DNA of 64,000 nucleotides, taken from Acidobacteriota bacterium (lineage in GTDB: Bacteria; Acidobacteriota; Terriglobia; Terriglobales; Acidobacteriaceae). The notes beneath the pieces are model-generated. The model did no database searches. It saw only the letters and a program-made list of their open reading frames with translations, and was not told the DNA's origin. The position numbers and the translations under genes were made by a program. Where the stretch lies: the NCBI GenBank assembly GCA_018268915.1, contig JAFDVQ010000009.1:62001-126000 (forward strand), given 5' to 3'. Positions 17,065 through 25,936 of the stretch are shown here, in pieces. The number at the start of each line of letters is the position of its first letter. Positions within the stretch are counted from its first letter, which is position 1.

Positions 17065-19374
17065 GTGAAACGCCATTCGACCGGGTGCGTTAGCATCCGA
17101 AGTGTGCTCAGGCTCGACAGTGAAGTGAAGTTTGTGCGCGGCGTGGGTCCGCAAGTCTCAGAGGTGCTGAAAGCCAAGAGCATCGAGACGGCGGAAGATC
17201 TGCTTTATCACCTGCCTTTCAGGTACGAAGATCGGCAGAATCCGCGCAGCCTGGACGAGTTGAAGCCCGGCGAGACAGCTAGCGTCATTGCCGAGGTGCG
17301 CGGAGCGATGCTGATGCGCACCCGCAAGGGTCCGATCTTTGAGCTCACCGTTGGCCAGGGACGTCACGCCCTCAAGTGCCTCTGGTTTCATGCGCATTAC
17401 CTGGATGGCAAATTTCACGCCGGGCAGACAGTCGCGCTGTATGGGAAGCTCGAGCCCTCCCGCTCTTCGAGCAATCTCAAAATGATTCAACCGCAATTCG
17501 AGATCCTGCCGGACACCAGCGACGACGCTGAAACACGGCTGCTCGAGGTGGGACGAATTACGCCGGTATACGAATCGCTTGGCGGATCGAGGCTGGCTTC
17601 GCGCTGGCAGCGCAAGGTTATTTTCAATCTTCTTGAGACGGTGCGTAGCACGGTGGCGGAGAGCCTTCCTGCGCCCATCCTGACCAGGCTTGACATGCCT
17701 GAACGCGAGGTGGCCCTGCGCGAGGTTCACTACCCGCCGGAAGGCACTTCCCTCACCCAGTTGCAATCCTGGGCCACTCCAGCACAGCGACGACTCATCT
17801 TCGAGGAGCTTTTCTATTTGGAGTTGGGCCTCGAATTGAAGCGGCGCCGCATGCGCGAACGACAAGGCATTGCGTTCACCACCGACGAAAAGGTTCGCAC
17901 AGCGATCCGGGAAGTGTTGCCATTCCACCCCACTGCCGCGCAAAAGAGAACGCTGAGCGAGATCGTCGGCGACATGCGCGCTCCAAACCCAATGCGCCGC
18001 CTCCTTCAAGGCGATGTCGGGTCCGGGAAGACTATCGTTGCACTCCAGGCGATGCTCGTAGCAATTGAGAACGGCTATCAGGCCGCGCTGATGGCCCCCA
18101 CTGAAATTCTGGCAACTCAACACTTTCTCTCAGCTCGCAAGCTGCTGGAGCGTTCTTCACGCAAGTACAAGATCGTCCTGCTCACGGGATCGCTTGACGA
18201 GGATCGCAAGCGGACGAATCGCGGAATGATCAATCGGGGCGAGGCGCACCTGGTCATCGGGACTCACGCGCTGATCGAGGAGAAGGTGGAGTTCGCCAAT
18301 CTCGGTCTCGTCGTTGTCGATGAGCAACATCGCTTCGGTGTTCTACAACGCTTCAGGCTCATGAAGAAGCCCAACCAGCCAGAGCCGGACGTGCTGGTGA
18401 TGACTGCGACGCCTATTCCGCGAACGCTTGCCCTCTCGCTCTACGGCGATCTGGATGTCAGCGTAATCGATGAGCTCCCGCCTGGGCGAACTCCAATCGT
18501 CACGCGCCGCGTGCCTGACGAAAAATCAGGCGAGGTCTGGGAGTTCGTCCGCAAGCAGGCGAGACTGGGCCGTCAGGCATACGTCGTCTATCCCGTGATT
18601 GAGGGAAGTAGCAACGACCAGCCCGAACTGGATTTCTCGCACGATGCGGACAAGGTTTCCGCTGACACACCCGCTCCCCAGCCAGCGAAGAAGACACGCA
18701 AAGGCAAAACGCCTGATTTGTTTCCGGGCGCTGTCGTAGAAGCGAATTTCTCCGCAAAATCCGGCTTGAAGTCTGCCGTTTCGATGCACGAGAAACTCCG
18801 CACAGGTCCGCTGGCGGGACTCAAGGTCGGCCTTCTCCATGGCCGACTGGATGCGGACGAAAAAGAAGTGATTATGCGCAGGTTTCAGCGCGGCGAGATC
18901 GATGTGCTCGTTGCTACCACGGTGATCGAGGTCGGCGTGGACGTACCAAATGCGACAGTCATGGTGGTCGAGCACGCCGAGCGATTCGGCCTCGCGCAAT
19001 TGCATCAGCTTCGCGGCCGCGTGGGGCGCGGGGCCGCAAAAAGCTATTGCATTCTGATCACCGGGGAACGCGTTTCAGAACAAGGCGAGGAACGGCTTAA
19101 CGCGATGGTCCGCACTCAGGACGGGTTCGAGCTGGCAGAGCTCGACCTCTCCATGCGAGGTCCCGGCGAGATCTTCGGAACGCGTCAAGCCGGCTTGCCA
19201 GAGTTTCGCGTAGCCAATCTCGTCCGCGACAAGGCGCTACTCGAACTCGCAAAGCAGGAAGCTGAGTACTTCGTCACCCATCCTGAGAACTTCTCAGAGA
19301 ACGAGCGTGCCCGCGTTCGCATGCGGCTGAAAGAGGCGTGGCAGCGCCGTTACGGGCTTGTCGAGGCCGGCTGA
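17065..19374 (+). CDS. recG: ATP-dependent DNA helicase RecG
   Basis: Reverses stalled replication forks and migrates Holliday junctions. From the GTG at 17065 it is 769 residues: wedge/OB domain, then helicase motifs GDVGSGKT (316-323), DEQHRFG (419-425), TATPIPRT (447-454) and HQLRGRVGRG. A second GTG at 17104 would remove 13 residues and could be the true start. Odd point: between VYPVIEG and SAVSMHEKL (about 518-566) there is an insert of some 50 residues rich in acidic residues, alanine-proline and lysine (AKKTRKGKTPDLF). It interrupts the second RecA-like domain at a surface site; insertions occur here in some relatives. Confidence 0.95.
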   Translation: MKRHSTGCVSIRSVLRLDSEVKFVRGVGPQVSEVLKAKSIETAEDLLYHLPFRYEDRQNPRSLDELKPGETASVIAEVRGAMLMRTRKGPIFELTVGQGRHALKCLWFHAHYLDGKFHAGQTVALYGKLEPSRSSSNLKMIQPQFEILPDTSDDAETRLLEVGRITPVYESLGGSRLASRWQRKVIFNLLETVRSTVAESLPAPILTRLDMPEREVALREVHYPPEGTSLTQLQSWATPAQRRLIFEELFYLELGLELKRRRMRERQGIAFTTDEKVRTAIREVLPFHPTAAQKRTLSEIVGDMRAPNPMRRLLQGDVGSGKTIVALQAMLVAIENGYQAALMAPTEILATQHFLSARKLLERSSRKYKIVLLTGSLDEDRKRTNRGMINRGEAHLVIGTHALIEEKVEFANLGLVVVDEQHRFGVLQRFRLMKKPNQPEPDVLVMTATPIPRTLALSLYGDLDVSVIDELPPGRTPIVTRRVPDEKSGEVWEFVRKQARLGRQAYVVYPVIEGSSNDQPELDFSHDADKVSADTPAPQPAKKTRKGKTPDLFPGAVVEANFSAKSGLKSAVSMHEKLRTGPLAGLKVGLLHGRLDADEKEVIMRRFQRGEIDVLVATTVIEVGVDVPNATVMVVEHAERFGLAQLHQLRGRVGRGAAKSYCILITGERVSEQGEERLNAMVRTQDGFELAELDLSMRGPGEIFGTRQAGLPEFRVANLVRDKALLELAKQEAEYFVTHPENFSENERARVRMRLKEAWQRRYGLVEAG

Positions 19375-19400
19375 CTCTCATCAGAACCGCTGCGAACTCG

Positions 19401-19739
19401 TCATTGGCAAATGGCAGGCACGTTTCCGTTCTCTGCCAGCGGCGATGTTTGAATCTCGAGATCGACACTAACGATTTCTTCGCGGCAACCCTTCTGCCCA
19501 AATTTGGTGCACTGGCACAGTTCGGTGAACTGCAGATGCGCCTCCCGGCTCAACTCCACTCCAGAGGCGATCAGTACGCTGTAGACTTCCAGGCACGAGC
19601 GCCGCTCAAACTCAAACAACAGATCGATCAATCCGGTATCCGTCGCGCTGCGGCTCAGCATCCATCCGCCACTTCCTAGGATTGCCCCCGTTACGTTCTT
19701 GACCAACCGGCCGGGCTCCTCGCTTGAAATAGCTCGCAT
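19401..19739 (-). CDS. Small conserved protein of unknown function
   Basis: About 112 residues, starting at the ATG at 19739 (the frame is open a further 21 codons). It contains GAILGSGGWMLSRSATDTG and LLFEFERRSCLEVYSVLIASGVELS, followed by a cysteine pair (ELCQCTKF) and IVSVDLEIQT. I recognise this pattern from other Acidobacteria, where it is an uncharacterised protein, but I cannot assign a function. No signal peptide or membrane segment. The paired cysteines and a third downstream (KGC) could bind a metal. It is convergent with recG and divergent from acpS. No strong ribosome-binding site is visible. Confidence 0.6.
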   Translation of the reverse strand: MRAISSEEPGRLVKNVTGAILGSGGWMLSRSATDTGLIDLLFEFERRSCLEVYSVLIASGVELSREAHLQFTELCQCTKFGQKGCREEIVSVDLEIQTSPLAENGNVPAICQ

Positions 19740-19926
19740 TTGTAAAGCCCAGGGGATTGCAACAGGCTGCAGAGCGTTGAGAGGGTTTGAGGCTGTTCTC
19801 ACACCAGGCTCATCGGCACTCCATCACGGAACGATTACGCTGTGCGAATGTCGGACTATGACCTCTCGGAGCCCACCGCGAGAAGTATTCAGCCGTGCCG
19901 AGGAAAATGTTAGTTTGGTACTCAAC

Positions 19927-20310
19927 ATGATCGTCGGAAGCGGAATAGACCTTGTCGAGATCTCCCGAATTCAGCAGTCGGTTCAGCGGTTTGGACAGCG
20001 GTTCCTGAATCGGGTCTACACGGCAGCTGAGCAGGCCTATTGCCTGCGCAAGCGCAATTCCGCCGAAAGCCTGGCGGCCCGATTTGCAGCTAAGGAAGCT
20101 GCCGCCAAGGCGCTTGGAACCGGAATCAGCCACGGCGTAAGCTGGCTCGAAATTGAGGTCGTTCGCAAGCCGAGCGGTCGCCCCAGCATAAAGTTTCACG
20201 GTAGAGCTGCCGAGATCGCCCAGCGCATGGGGATCGATAATGTCGCGCTCTCCATTACCCACACTGGCACCCTCTCCATGGCCAGCGTCGTGGTTGAGAA
20301 GCTGCCTTAA
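19927..20310 (+). CDS. acpS: Holo-[acyl-carrier-protein] synthase
   Basis: Transfers 4'-phosphopantetheine from CoA to acyl carrier protein. At 127 residues it has GSGIDLVEISRI (4-15, the magnesium-binding Asp8) and SLAARFAAKEAAAKALGTG with the second catalytic motif, then LSITHTGTLSMA. The open frame reaches far upstream, but the family always starts just before GxGIDLVE, so I place the ATG at 19927. Essential for lipid synthesis. Confidence 0.95.
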   Translation: MIVGSGIDLVEISRIQQSVQRFGQRFLNRVYTAAEQAYCLRKRNSAESLAARFAAKEAAAKALGTGISHGVSWLEIEVVRKPSGRPSIKFHGRAAEIAQRMGIDNVALSITHTGTLSMASVVVEKLP

Positions 20311-20490
20311 CGTCTTCTTGTCGCAACCTGCCAAATTTCAGCAGCTTACGCTCATTGAAATCCAGATTCCCACGATGTGCATCCTCGTCTGAGCGCAGGC
20401 GGCATAGGAATCGGTAACCCCTGCCGTATCTGCTATTCTCAAGGCGACGAGGCTGGTCGGACATGTCCGCTCTCGTCTAAGGGAAACGCC

Positions 20491-21567
20491 TTGCCGAGCC
20501 GCAAAGAGATTCAGTGGTCCCAGCTGAAAGTTGGCGCATTGGTCCTGGCGGCCATGGCCATTCTGATCTTCGTCATCTTGCTGATGAATTCGGCCGCAGG
20601 CGGGGTCTTCTCAAAGAAACTCACCGTTCGCACTTACTTTGACAATGCTGGAGGCCTGAAGAATGGCGCCCCTGTCACCCTGGAAGGCGTAACGATCGGC
20701 AACGTCATCCGCATCCGCGTCGTGCCAGAACGCGCCCCCAAGCCAGTCGAAGTGACACTCCGCGTTGGCGGAAACTACGCAGCATTCCTGCACACCGACT
20801 CCAAGACCACCATTGCCCAGGCCGGTGTGCTGGGCGACAGCTACGTCGACATCTCCTCGGTTCAAGCCCGCGGCCCGCAGATTGCCAACGGCGCCGAGCT
20901 TCCTTCGACCGAAGCCCCAAGCCTCCAGGGCGTTATCACCGCCAGCCAGACGTCGATTGAAGAGATCACGAAGCTGATGCGCAACTCCAACAAGCTGGTC
21001 GACACCCTGAACTCCACCAAGGGCACGCTTGGCGGCATCATCAACGATCCCAGGTTCTACGCCAAACTAAACCGCATCGCCGACAACCTCGACAAGCTCA
21101 CTGCGGCTGTCAGCAACGGTCAAGGAACGCTCGGCAAGCTGGTTAGCGATGACAAGCTCTACACCCATGCCGATACCATGATCGGCCACTTCGACCAGAT
21201 CGCCGAAGGTATTCAGAACGGCAAAGGCACGGCCGGCAAACTCATAAAGGACGACACCTTCTACAACAACCTGAACGCCTCCGTTGCTAACCTCAACGAG
21301 GTTCTCAAAGGAGTAAATGAAGGCAAGGGCGCGTTCGGCAAAATCGCCAAGGATCCCGAGTTCGCTCGTAAACTTGACGATACTTTGACCCGCCTCGACG
21401 GGATACTGACCAACATCGACCAGGGCAAAGGTACAGTCGGTCAGTTAATGCAAAATCGCTCCCTCTACGACCACGCCGATGCCACCATGAGTGAGACTCA
21501 GCAACTGGTCAAGAGCATCCGCGAGAATCCGAAAAAGTATCTTGTTATCCGGTTGAAGCTGTTTTAA
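20491..21567 (+). CDS. MCE/MlaD-family lipid transport protein
   Basis: A membrane-anchored, periplasmic substrate-binding component of an Mla-type lipid transporter. Starting at TTG 20491 (ribosome-binding site AAGGGA 9 bases upstream), it has a short basic N-terminus, one membrane helix (about 13-34, VLAAMAILIFVILLMN) and an MCE domain with FDNAGGLKNGAPVTLEGVTIG. The rest is a series of four 35-40-residue repeats built on GTLGxLxxDxxxY (GGIINDPRFY, GKLVSDDKLY, GKLIKDDTFY, GKIAKDPEFA), predicted as a helical rod. Such rods form tunnels across the periplasm. No ATPase or permease subunit (MlaE/F) is adjacent here. Confidence 0.88.
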   Translation: MPSRKEIQWSQLKVGALVLAAMAILIFVILLMNSAAGGVFSKKLTVRTYFDNAGGLKNGAPVTLEGVTIGNVIRIRVVPERAPKPVEVTLRVGGNYAAFLHTDSKTTIAQAGVLGDSYVDISSVQARGPQIANGAELPSTEAPSLQGVITASQTSIEEITKLMRNSNKLVDTLNSTKGTLGGIINDPRFYAKLNRIADNLDKLTAAVSNGQGTLGKLVSDDKLYTHADTMIGHFDQIAEGIQNGKGTAGKLIKDDTFYNNLNASVANLNEVLKGVNEGKGAFGKIAKDPEFARKLDDTLTRLDGILTNIDQGKGTVGQLMQNRSLYDHADATMSETQQLVKSIRENPKKYLVIRLKLF

Positions 21568-21682
21568 GTCGTCGCCGGATGCCTCTTGCGTCGCTCTGCC
21601 GGGGTCTTTATCTTTACACCACATAGTCCCTTCTTCCCTGCGTTCATGGGCGCGGCCACGTTGTTCATTCTGGAGGTCTGGT

Positions 21683-22315
21683 GTGTCAAAGAAATCTCTA
21701 GCTCTTGCGGCAGTGTGCACTGTATTTGCCGCGTCCGGATTGGCCTTGCTTGTGCCCCAACGGCAGGTTGTAAAGGCTGGCGCTTCCGATGAGCCGTCCT
21801 ATGCCTCCAACGGCGACATGCAGCCTCCCGCCGACTATCGCGAGTGGATCTACCTGAGCACCGGCATCGACATGAGCTACTCGCCGAACGCCATGCAGAT
21901 GGATCATTCGGTCTTCGACAATGTCTTCGTGAATCCTGCTGCCTACCGCAGCTTTCTGGCAACCGGCACGTGGCCCGACAAGACCGTCATGGTGCTCGAG
22001 GTTCGCGGCGCAAAGAGCAAGGGCTCCATCAACCAGCGCGGCCACTTTCAGGACACGGCGACGATGGGCATCGAAGTCCATGTGAGAGACGAGAAGCGCT
22101 TCCCCGGCAAGTGGGCCTTCTTCGAATTCGATTCTATGCAGAAGAACGGCACGCTCATCCCTGAGAAAGCGCCCTGCTATACATGCCACGCCGCACACGG
22201 CGCAGTCGACACCACGTTCGTCCAGTTCTACCCCACTCTTCTGCCCCTGGCGAAAGAAAAGAACACGCTGAGCGCGAGCTATCTAAAAGAAGAGGGCAGT
22301 CGTCCCACGAACTAA
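21683..22315 (+). CDS. Cytochrome P460 family protein
   Basis: A 210-residue exported haem protein. The N-terminus is a signal sequence (3-24), and the single haem-binding CYTCH motif lies at 165-169. The body has EWIYLSTGIDMSYSP and GTWPDKTVMVLEVRG, typical of the P460 family. Family members oxidise hydroxylamine or detoxify NO and reactive nitrogen species in the periplasm; many acidobacterial members are of unknown role. A GTG start follows a good ribosome-binding site (GGAGGT, 21672-21677). It is a single gene between the MCE gene and the ADOP permease. Confidence 0.85.
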   Translation: MSKKSLALAAVCTVFAASGLALLVPQRQVVKAGASDEPSYASNGDMQPPADYREWIYLSTGIDMSYSPNAMQMDHSVFDNVFVNPAAYRSFLATGTWPDKTVMVLEVRGAKSKGSINQRGHFQDTATMGIEVHVRDEKRFPGKWAFFEFDSMQKNGTLIPEKAPCYTCHAAHGAVDTTFVQFYPTLLPLAKEKNTLSASYLKEEGSRPTN

Positions 22316-22511
22316 GTGATGAGACTAGCACGTGATCTGCGAGAGGGGCCGATCGCGCACTTTCTACCGTCTCTTCCTGACTAGGTGCATCTGCGCGGAA
22401 CGCTTGTCGCAACCGTTCGTATACGGACACATGCTCGCATTTGCGAACGTTTCCGTCGCATTACGTAATCGATCTCTGAATCTGAAACCGGACTATACTG
22501 AGCTTCGTCTC

Positions 22512-22547
22512 CAGGTAGTTGGCTGGCAACGTGCCTGCAACTACCTG
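22512..22547 (+). promoter_or_regulatory. Long leader hairpin before the ADOP permease gene
   Basis: CAGGTAGTTG (22512-22521) pairs perfectly with CAACTACCTG (22538-22547), and inside it GGCA (22525-22528) pairs with TGCC (22532-22535) around ACG. A possible -10 box TATACT lies at 22494-22499, so the hairpin would be in the 5' leader, 22 bases before the ATG. No T-run follows, so it is not a normal terminator. Operator or translational control are both possible. Confidence 0.45.
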
Positions 22548-22569
22548 AAAACTCTGTTGAGGAATCGGT

Positions 22570-25062
22570 ATGCAGAAGCTTCTTTTCGACCTTAAATTTG
22601 CCCTTCGCCAATTGCGCAACTCGCTCGGTTTCTCCATCACCGCAATCCTCATGCTGGCCTTCGGCATTGGCGCTACAACCGCCATTTTCTCTATCGTCGA
22701 AGGAGTCCTTCTGCGTCCGCTTCCATTCCCTGACTCCAACCGATTGATGGTTCTCTCAGACCACCTTGAAGGAGTCAACGTGGGTGGCGGCGACGAAGTC
22801 GGTGTCACCGTACAGGACATCATCGCCTACACACGAGATACGCGCTCCTTCTCCGCGCTGGGCGGATACCAGTTCTCAGGCTACGAACTGTCCGGTAGCG
22901 GCGATCCCGCTCAGGTCAATGCTTCTCGCCTGACGGCGGGCGTCTTTTCGGCTCTAGGCGTTGCTCCCGCTCTTGGCCGTGTCTTCACGCAAGAGGAAGA
23001 CGATCATCATCAGCAGGTCGTGGTGCTCAGCTACGCAACCTGGCGCAGCCGTTTTCACGAAGACCCGCACGTTCTCGGCAGCAAAATCCTCCTCGACCGC
23101 AAACCGTATATCGTCATCGGCGTCATGCCGCGCGGCTTCGAGTTCCCGCTGGTTGCCGGTCAGCTCAATCACTCCGAATTGTGGGTGCCAATGAGCTTCC
23201 CTCCCGAAGATCTCCTGCCATCGCGTGCCGCCAATTGGAGCTACCAGATGATCGCTCGTCTCAAGCCCGGCATCACACCCGCTCAGGCTGAGACCGACGC
23301 TAATCGCGTCGCGAAAGAGATCATGGCAGGCTATCCGGCAGATATGGCCAACCTGCACATCAATGCGCTCGTTCGCCCCCTCCAGAAAGACACCGTCCAG
23401 CAATCCCGCTCGCTTCTCAACACGCTTTTCCTCGCTGTGGCCGTTGTTCTCCTCATCGCCTGCTTTAATCTCGCAGGCCTTATGCTGGTCCGCGCCATTC
23501 GCCGTCAGCGCGAAGTCGCCGTCCGCCTCGCTCTCGGAGCCAGCGGCGCAGCGCTCGTCCGTCAGGCAGTTCTCGAGAGTCTGGTTCTCAGCGTCACGGG
23601 AGGCGTACTTGGCCTCATCTGCGCCGGCGTCGTACTCAAAGTGGGCAAAAGCATCCTGCCCGAGAGTCTTCCTCGCGTGAATGAGATCTCGCTTAGCTGG
23701 CTGGTCATTGTCTTCGCTCTCGGCCTCGCGGTTCTCACTGGATTGGTCTGCGCACTGGCTCCCGCCTTCGCCGCCATCCGCACTAACGTCAACAACAACC
23801 TCAAAGAAGGTGGACGCACCGGCAGCGCCGGCGGTGGGCACGCCCGACTTCGTTCCGCCCTCGTCATCGCTGAAATCGCCATTGCCCTTGTGCTGCTCAC
23901 GGCCTCCGGTCTTCTCCTGCGCAGCTTCGACAACATGCGCGCCGTCGACCTCGGCTTCACCCCGCAGCACCTCACCACGGCTTCGTATGGCCTTCCGCAG
24001 CAGCAATACTCCAAGCAGCCGCAGGTCGATACCTTCGATCGCGAACTCCTGCTCAAGCTCAGCCAGCTTCCCGGCGCTCAATCTGTCGGCCTCACGACCA
24101 TGTTGCCCTCGCAGGGAGTCAACAACAACCAGACCTTCGTCATCGATGGATATACGCCGCCCGCAGGCGCTGGCATGAACCTGGCCACCGTCTCTCAGGT
24201 CGAGGGAAATTTCTTCCAGGCAATGGGAATCCGCCTGATGCGGGGCCGGGTCTTCACTGAATCCGATCATGCCGGAACCCAGCTCGTCATCATCGTCAAT
24301 CACAAGTTCGCGCAGCACTACTGGCCAAATGCTGACCCAGTCGGTAAGCGCATGCGCATCGGCACTGTGCAGATGCAGACACCGTGGCTGACAGTCATCG
24401 GCGAAGTCTCGGACACGCAGTTGCTTTCAGCCGATAACCCTGCCACCGAACAGTACTACGTCCCCGTCACGCAGGCAGAAGAAGGAATCGGGTCTCTCGG
24501 CTCACCTGCCGACTTGAATGGCAACTATGGGTACATTGTTCTTCGTTCTGCCGTTCCGCCCGAGCAGATGGAAAACGCCTTGCGCGCAGCCGTCCGCTCC
24601 ATCGACCCCCTCCTGCCGCTCACCCACGTCCAAACAATGGAACAGGTAGTCTCCGAGTCAGAACAATCGCGCCGCTTCAACACTGCGCTCATCTCCAGCT
24701 TCGCTTTCGCCGCGGTTCTGCTCGCAATCCTCGGCATCTACTCGGTGATTGCGTTCTCCGTCGCGTCGCGCGTACAGGAGATGGCTATCCGCATGACACT
24801 CGGCTCTCAGCGCTCGGCAATCGTCCGACTGGTTCTGGTATCCGGCGCAAAGCTGGCGGCGATCGGCTGCCTGATCGGGTTGGCCGGAGCGGCTGCGGCT
24901 TCCACTCTGCTGCGTTCGATGCTCTTCAACGTCAGCCCGTTCGATCCGTTGGTGCTGGCGCTGGCTGCCATCTGCGTTCTATTGCTTGCAGTCGGTGCCT
25001 CTGCTCCTCCAGCATTTCGCGCCGCCTCCGTTCAGCCCATGCAAGCCCTGCGCGGGGAATAA
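22570..25062 (+). CDS. ADOP family permease (MacB_PCD and FtsX domains, duplicated)
   Basis: An 830-residue acidobacterial duplicated orphan permease: MacB periplasmic core, FtsX-type triple membrane helices, then a second MacB core and a second FtsX block. The N-terminus KFALRQLRNSLGFS and SITAILMLAFGIGATTAIFSIVEGVLLRPLPF is typical. A conserved run REVAVRLALGASGAALVRQ follows the first FtsX loop and EMAIRMTLGSQRSAIVR the second. No ATPase is encoded beside it, as usual for this family. Some carry an N-terminal PadR-like helix; this one does not. Transport of lipids or hydrophobic toxins is the guess from MacB homology. The protein starts in the membrane. Confidence 0.93.
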   Translation: MQKLLFDLKFALRQLRNSLGFSITAILMLAFGIGATTAIFSIVEGVLLRPLPFPDSNRLMVLSDHLEGVNVGGGDEVGVTVQDIIAYTRDTRSFSALGGYQFSGYELSGSGDPAQVNASRLTAGVFSALGVAPALGRVFTQEEDDHHQQVVVLSYATWRSRFHEDPHVLGSKILLDRKPYIVIGVMPRGFEFPLVAGQLNHSELWVPMSFPPEDLLPSRAANWSYQMIARLKPGITPAQAETDANRVAKEIMAGYPADMANLHINALVRPLQKDTVQQSRSLLNTLFLAVAVVLLIACFNLAGLMLVRAIRRQREVAVRLALGASGAALVRQAVLESLVLSVTGGVLGLICAGVVLKVGKSILPESLPRVNEISLSWLVIVFALGLAVLTGLVCALAPAFAAIRTNVNNNLKEGGRTGSAGGGHARLRSALVIAEIAIALVLLTASGLLLRSFDNMRAVDLGFTPQHLTTASYGLPQQQYSKQPQVDTFDRELLLKLSQLPGAQSVGLTTMLPSQGVNNNQTFVIDGYTPPAGAGMNLATVSQVEGNFFQAMGIRLMRGRVFTESDHAGTQLVIIVNHKFAQHYWPNADPVGKRMRIGTVQMQTPWLTVIGEVSDTQLLSADNPATEQYYVPVTQAEEGIGSLGSPADLNGNYGYIVLRSAVPPEQMENALRAAVRSIDPLLPLTHVQTMEQVVSESEQSRRFNTALISSFAFAAVLLAILGIYSVIAFSVASRVQEMAIRMTLGSQRSAIVRLVLVSGAKLAAIGCLIGLAGAAAASTLLRSMLFNVSPFDPLVLALAAICVLLLAVGASAPPAFRAASVQPMQALRGE

Positions 25063-25080
25063 CCACGCAGGAGCACCGGA

Positions 25081-25725
25081 CTACGCCTTCTCAAACTCGA
25101 CGTGCATGCAATGTTCGCTGTTGGTGTTTCGCCGCACCTTGAATCCAAGACTCGTCAGGTCGATCCCTGCAAGGAGACTCTCCCCTGCTCCGAGCAGCGC
25201 CGGCGCAAAGACAAGATGCATCTCATCGATGAGTCCAGCCTTGAGGTATTGGCGAATGGTCGCCGGGCCGCCTCCGATCCGGATGTCGCGATCTCCGGCA
25301 GCTTGCTTCGCCCGCTCCATCGCCTCATGGATGCCGCCCGTCACGAAATAAAACGTCGTTCCGCCCTCCATCTGCAGCGGCTCGCGAGCGTGATGGGTCA
25401 GTACGAATACGGGAACATGGTACGGCGGATCATCGCCCCACCAGCCCTTCCATGAGTCATCAGGCCACTGCCCTCTTACCGGACCAAACATGTTGCGCCC
25501 TATGATCCACGCGCCCACATTTGCCATGGCCCTGGAGGCAAACTCATTATCCGTTCCCTGGCTGCCGCCCTCCATTCCCTGCATTGCGCGCCACGTGCGG
25601 GTCTCGAAGAACCATTGGAACATCGCCGGACCGCCCTTCCCGAGTGGTTGCTCCAGACTCTGGTCAACTCCAGCCGAAAACCCATCCAGCGAAACCGCAA
25701 GACCGCTTACCCGAACCTTTCCCAA
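25081..25725 (-). CDS. Dihydrofolate reductase-like (RibD C-terminal) protein
   Basis: A RibD_C/DHFR-fold NAD(P)H oxidoreductase of about 214 residues. It has VSGLAVSLDGFSAGV near the start, an internal GAWIIGRNMFG, VFVLTHHA, DIRIGGGPATIRQYLKAGLIDEMHL and FAPALLGAGESLL. IGGG and GRxMF bind the nucleotide. I start it at TTG 25725, behind AGGTGA, which keeps only two residues before the core; an ATG at 25749 adds eight. Substrate unknown, many such genes accompany ArsR/AHSA1 pairs. A clean promoter lies upstream. It converges on the ADOP gene, with 18 bases between stops. Confidence 0.88.
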   Translation of the reverse strand: MGKVRVSGLAVSLDGFSAGVDQSLEQPLGKGGPAMFQWFFETRTWRAMQGMEGGSQGTDNEFASRAMANVGAWIIGRNMFGPVRGQWPDDSWKGWWGDDPPYHVPVFVLTHHAREPLQMEGGTTFYFVTGGIHEAMERAKQAAGDRDIRIGGGPATIRQYLKAGLIDEMHLVFAPALLGAGESLLAGIDLTSLGFKVRRNTNSEHCMHVEFEKA

Positions 25726-25799
25726 CGCATCACCTGCTATGACTCGCAAACAAGCGAATCAGAATTTGCTCTCTCCGAAATCGGACTCTTGCAGCCCGA

Positions 25800-25834
25800 A
25801 GAATAGTTGATATCAACCTATCTGTCAATTTGAC
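25800..25834 (-). promoter_or_regulatory. Sigma-70-type promoter with two palindromes, for the reductase gene
   Basis: On the minus strand TTGACA (25828-25823), a 17-base spacer, TATTCT (25805-25800, 4 of 6 matches to TATAAT). GTTGATATCAAC (25806-25817) fills most of the spacer as a 12-bp perfect palindrome, and GTCAA-T-TTGAC (25824-25834) covers the -35. A dimeric repressor bound here would block RNA polymerase. Promoter and symmetry are seen, the repressor is inferred. Confidence 0.55.
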
Positions 25835-25858
25835 TATTATCCCCCCTCAGATGGGTGC

Positions 25859-25887
25859 CCCCGGTCCCTCGCCTTTGGGGACCGGGG
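25859..25887. repeat. Intergenic hairpin repeat, GGTGCCCC family, copy 1
   Basis: CCCCGGTCCC (25859-25868) and GGGACCGGGG (25878-25887) form a perfect 10-bp stem, preceded by GGTGCC and followed by a T-G. Same type as copies at 31460, 31665, 40671, 54904, 63145 and 63521. It lies between the divergent-transcription promoter of the reductase and the end of the sigma partner gene. Confidence 0.6.
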
Positions 25888-25936
25888 TGAGATGTTTGAT
25901 CTCGGCGTCCCGACTTCGAAAAGAAGATATTCTGAT

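Noticed and set aside
17158..18123. 321-codon minus-strand frame
   Set aside because: Opposite recG; no motifs.
22954..24318. 454-codon minus-strand frame
   Set aside because: It lies opposite the ADOP permease gene, has an unnatural acidic composition without any motif, and arises from the codon bias of the true gene.
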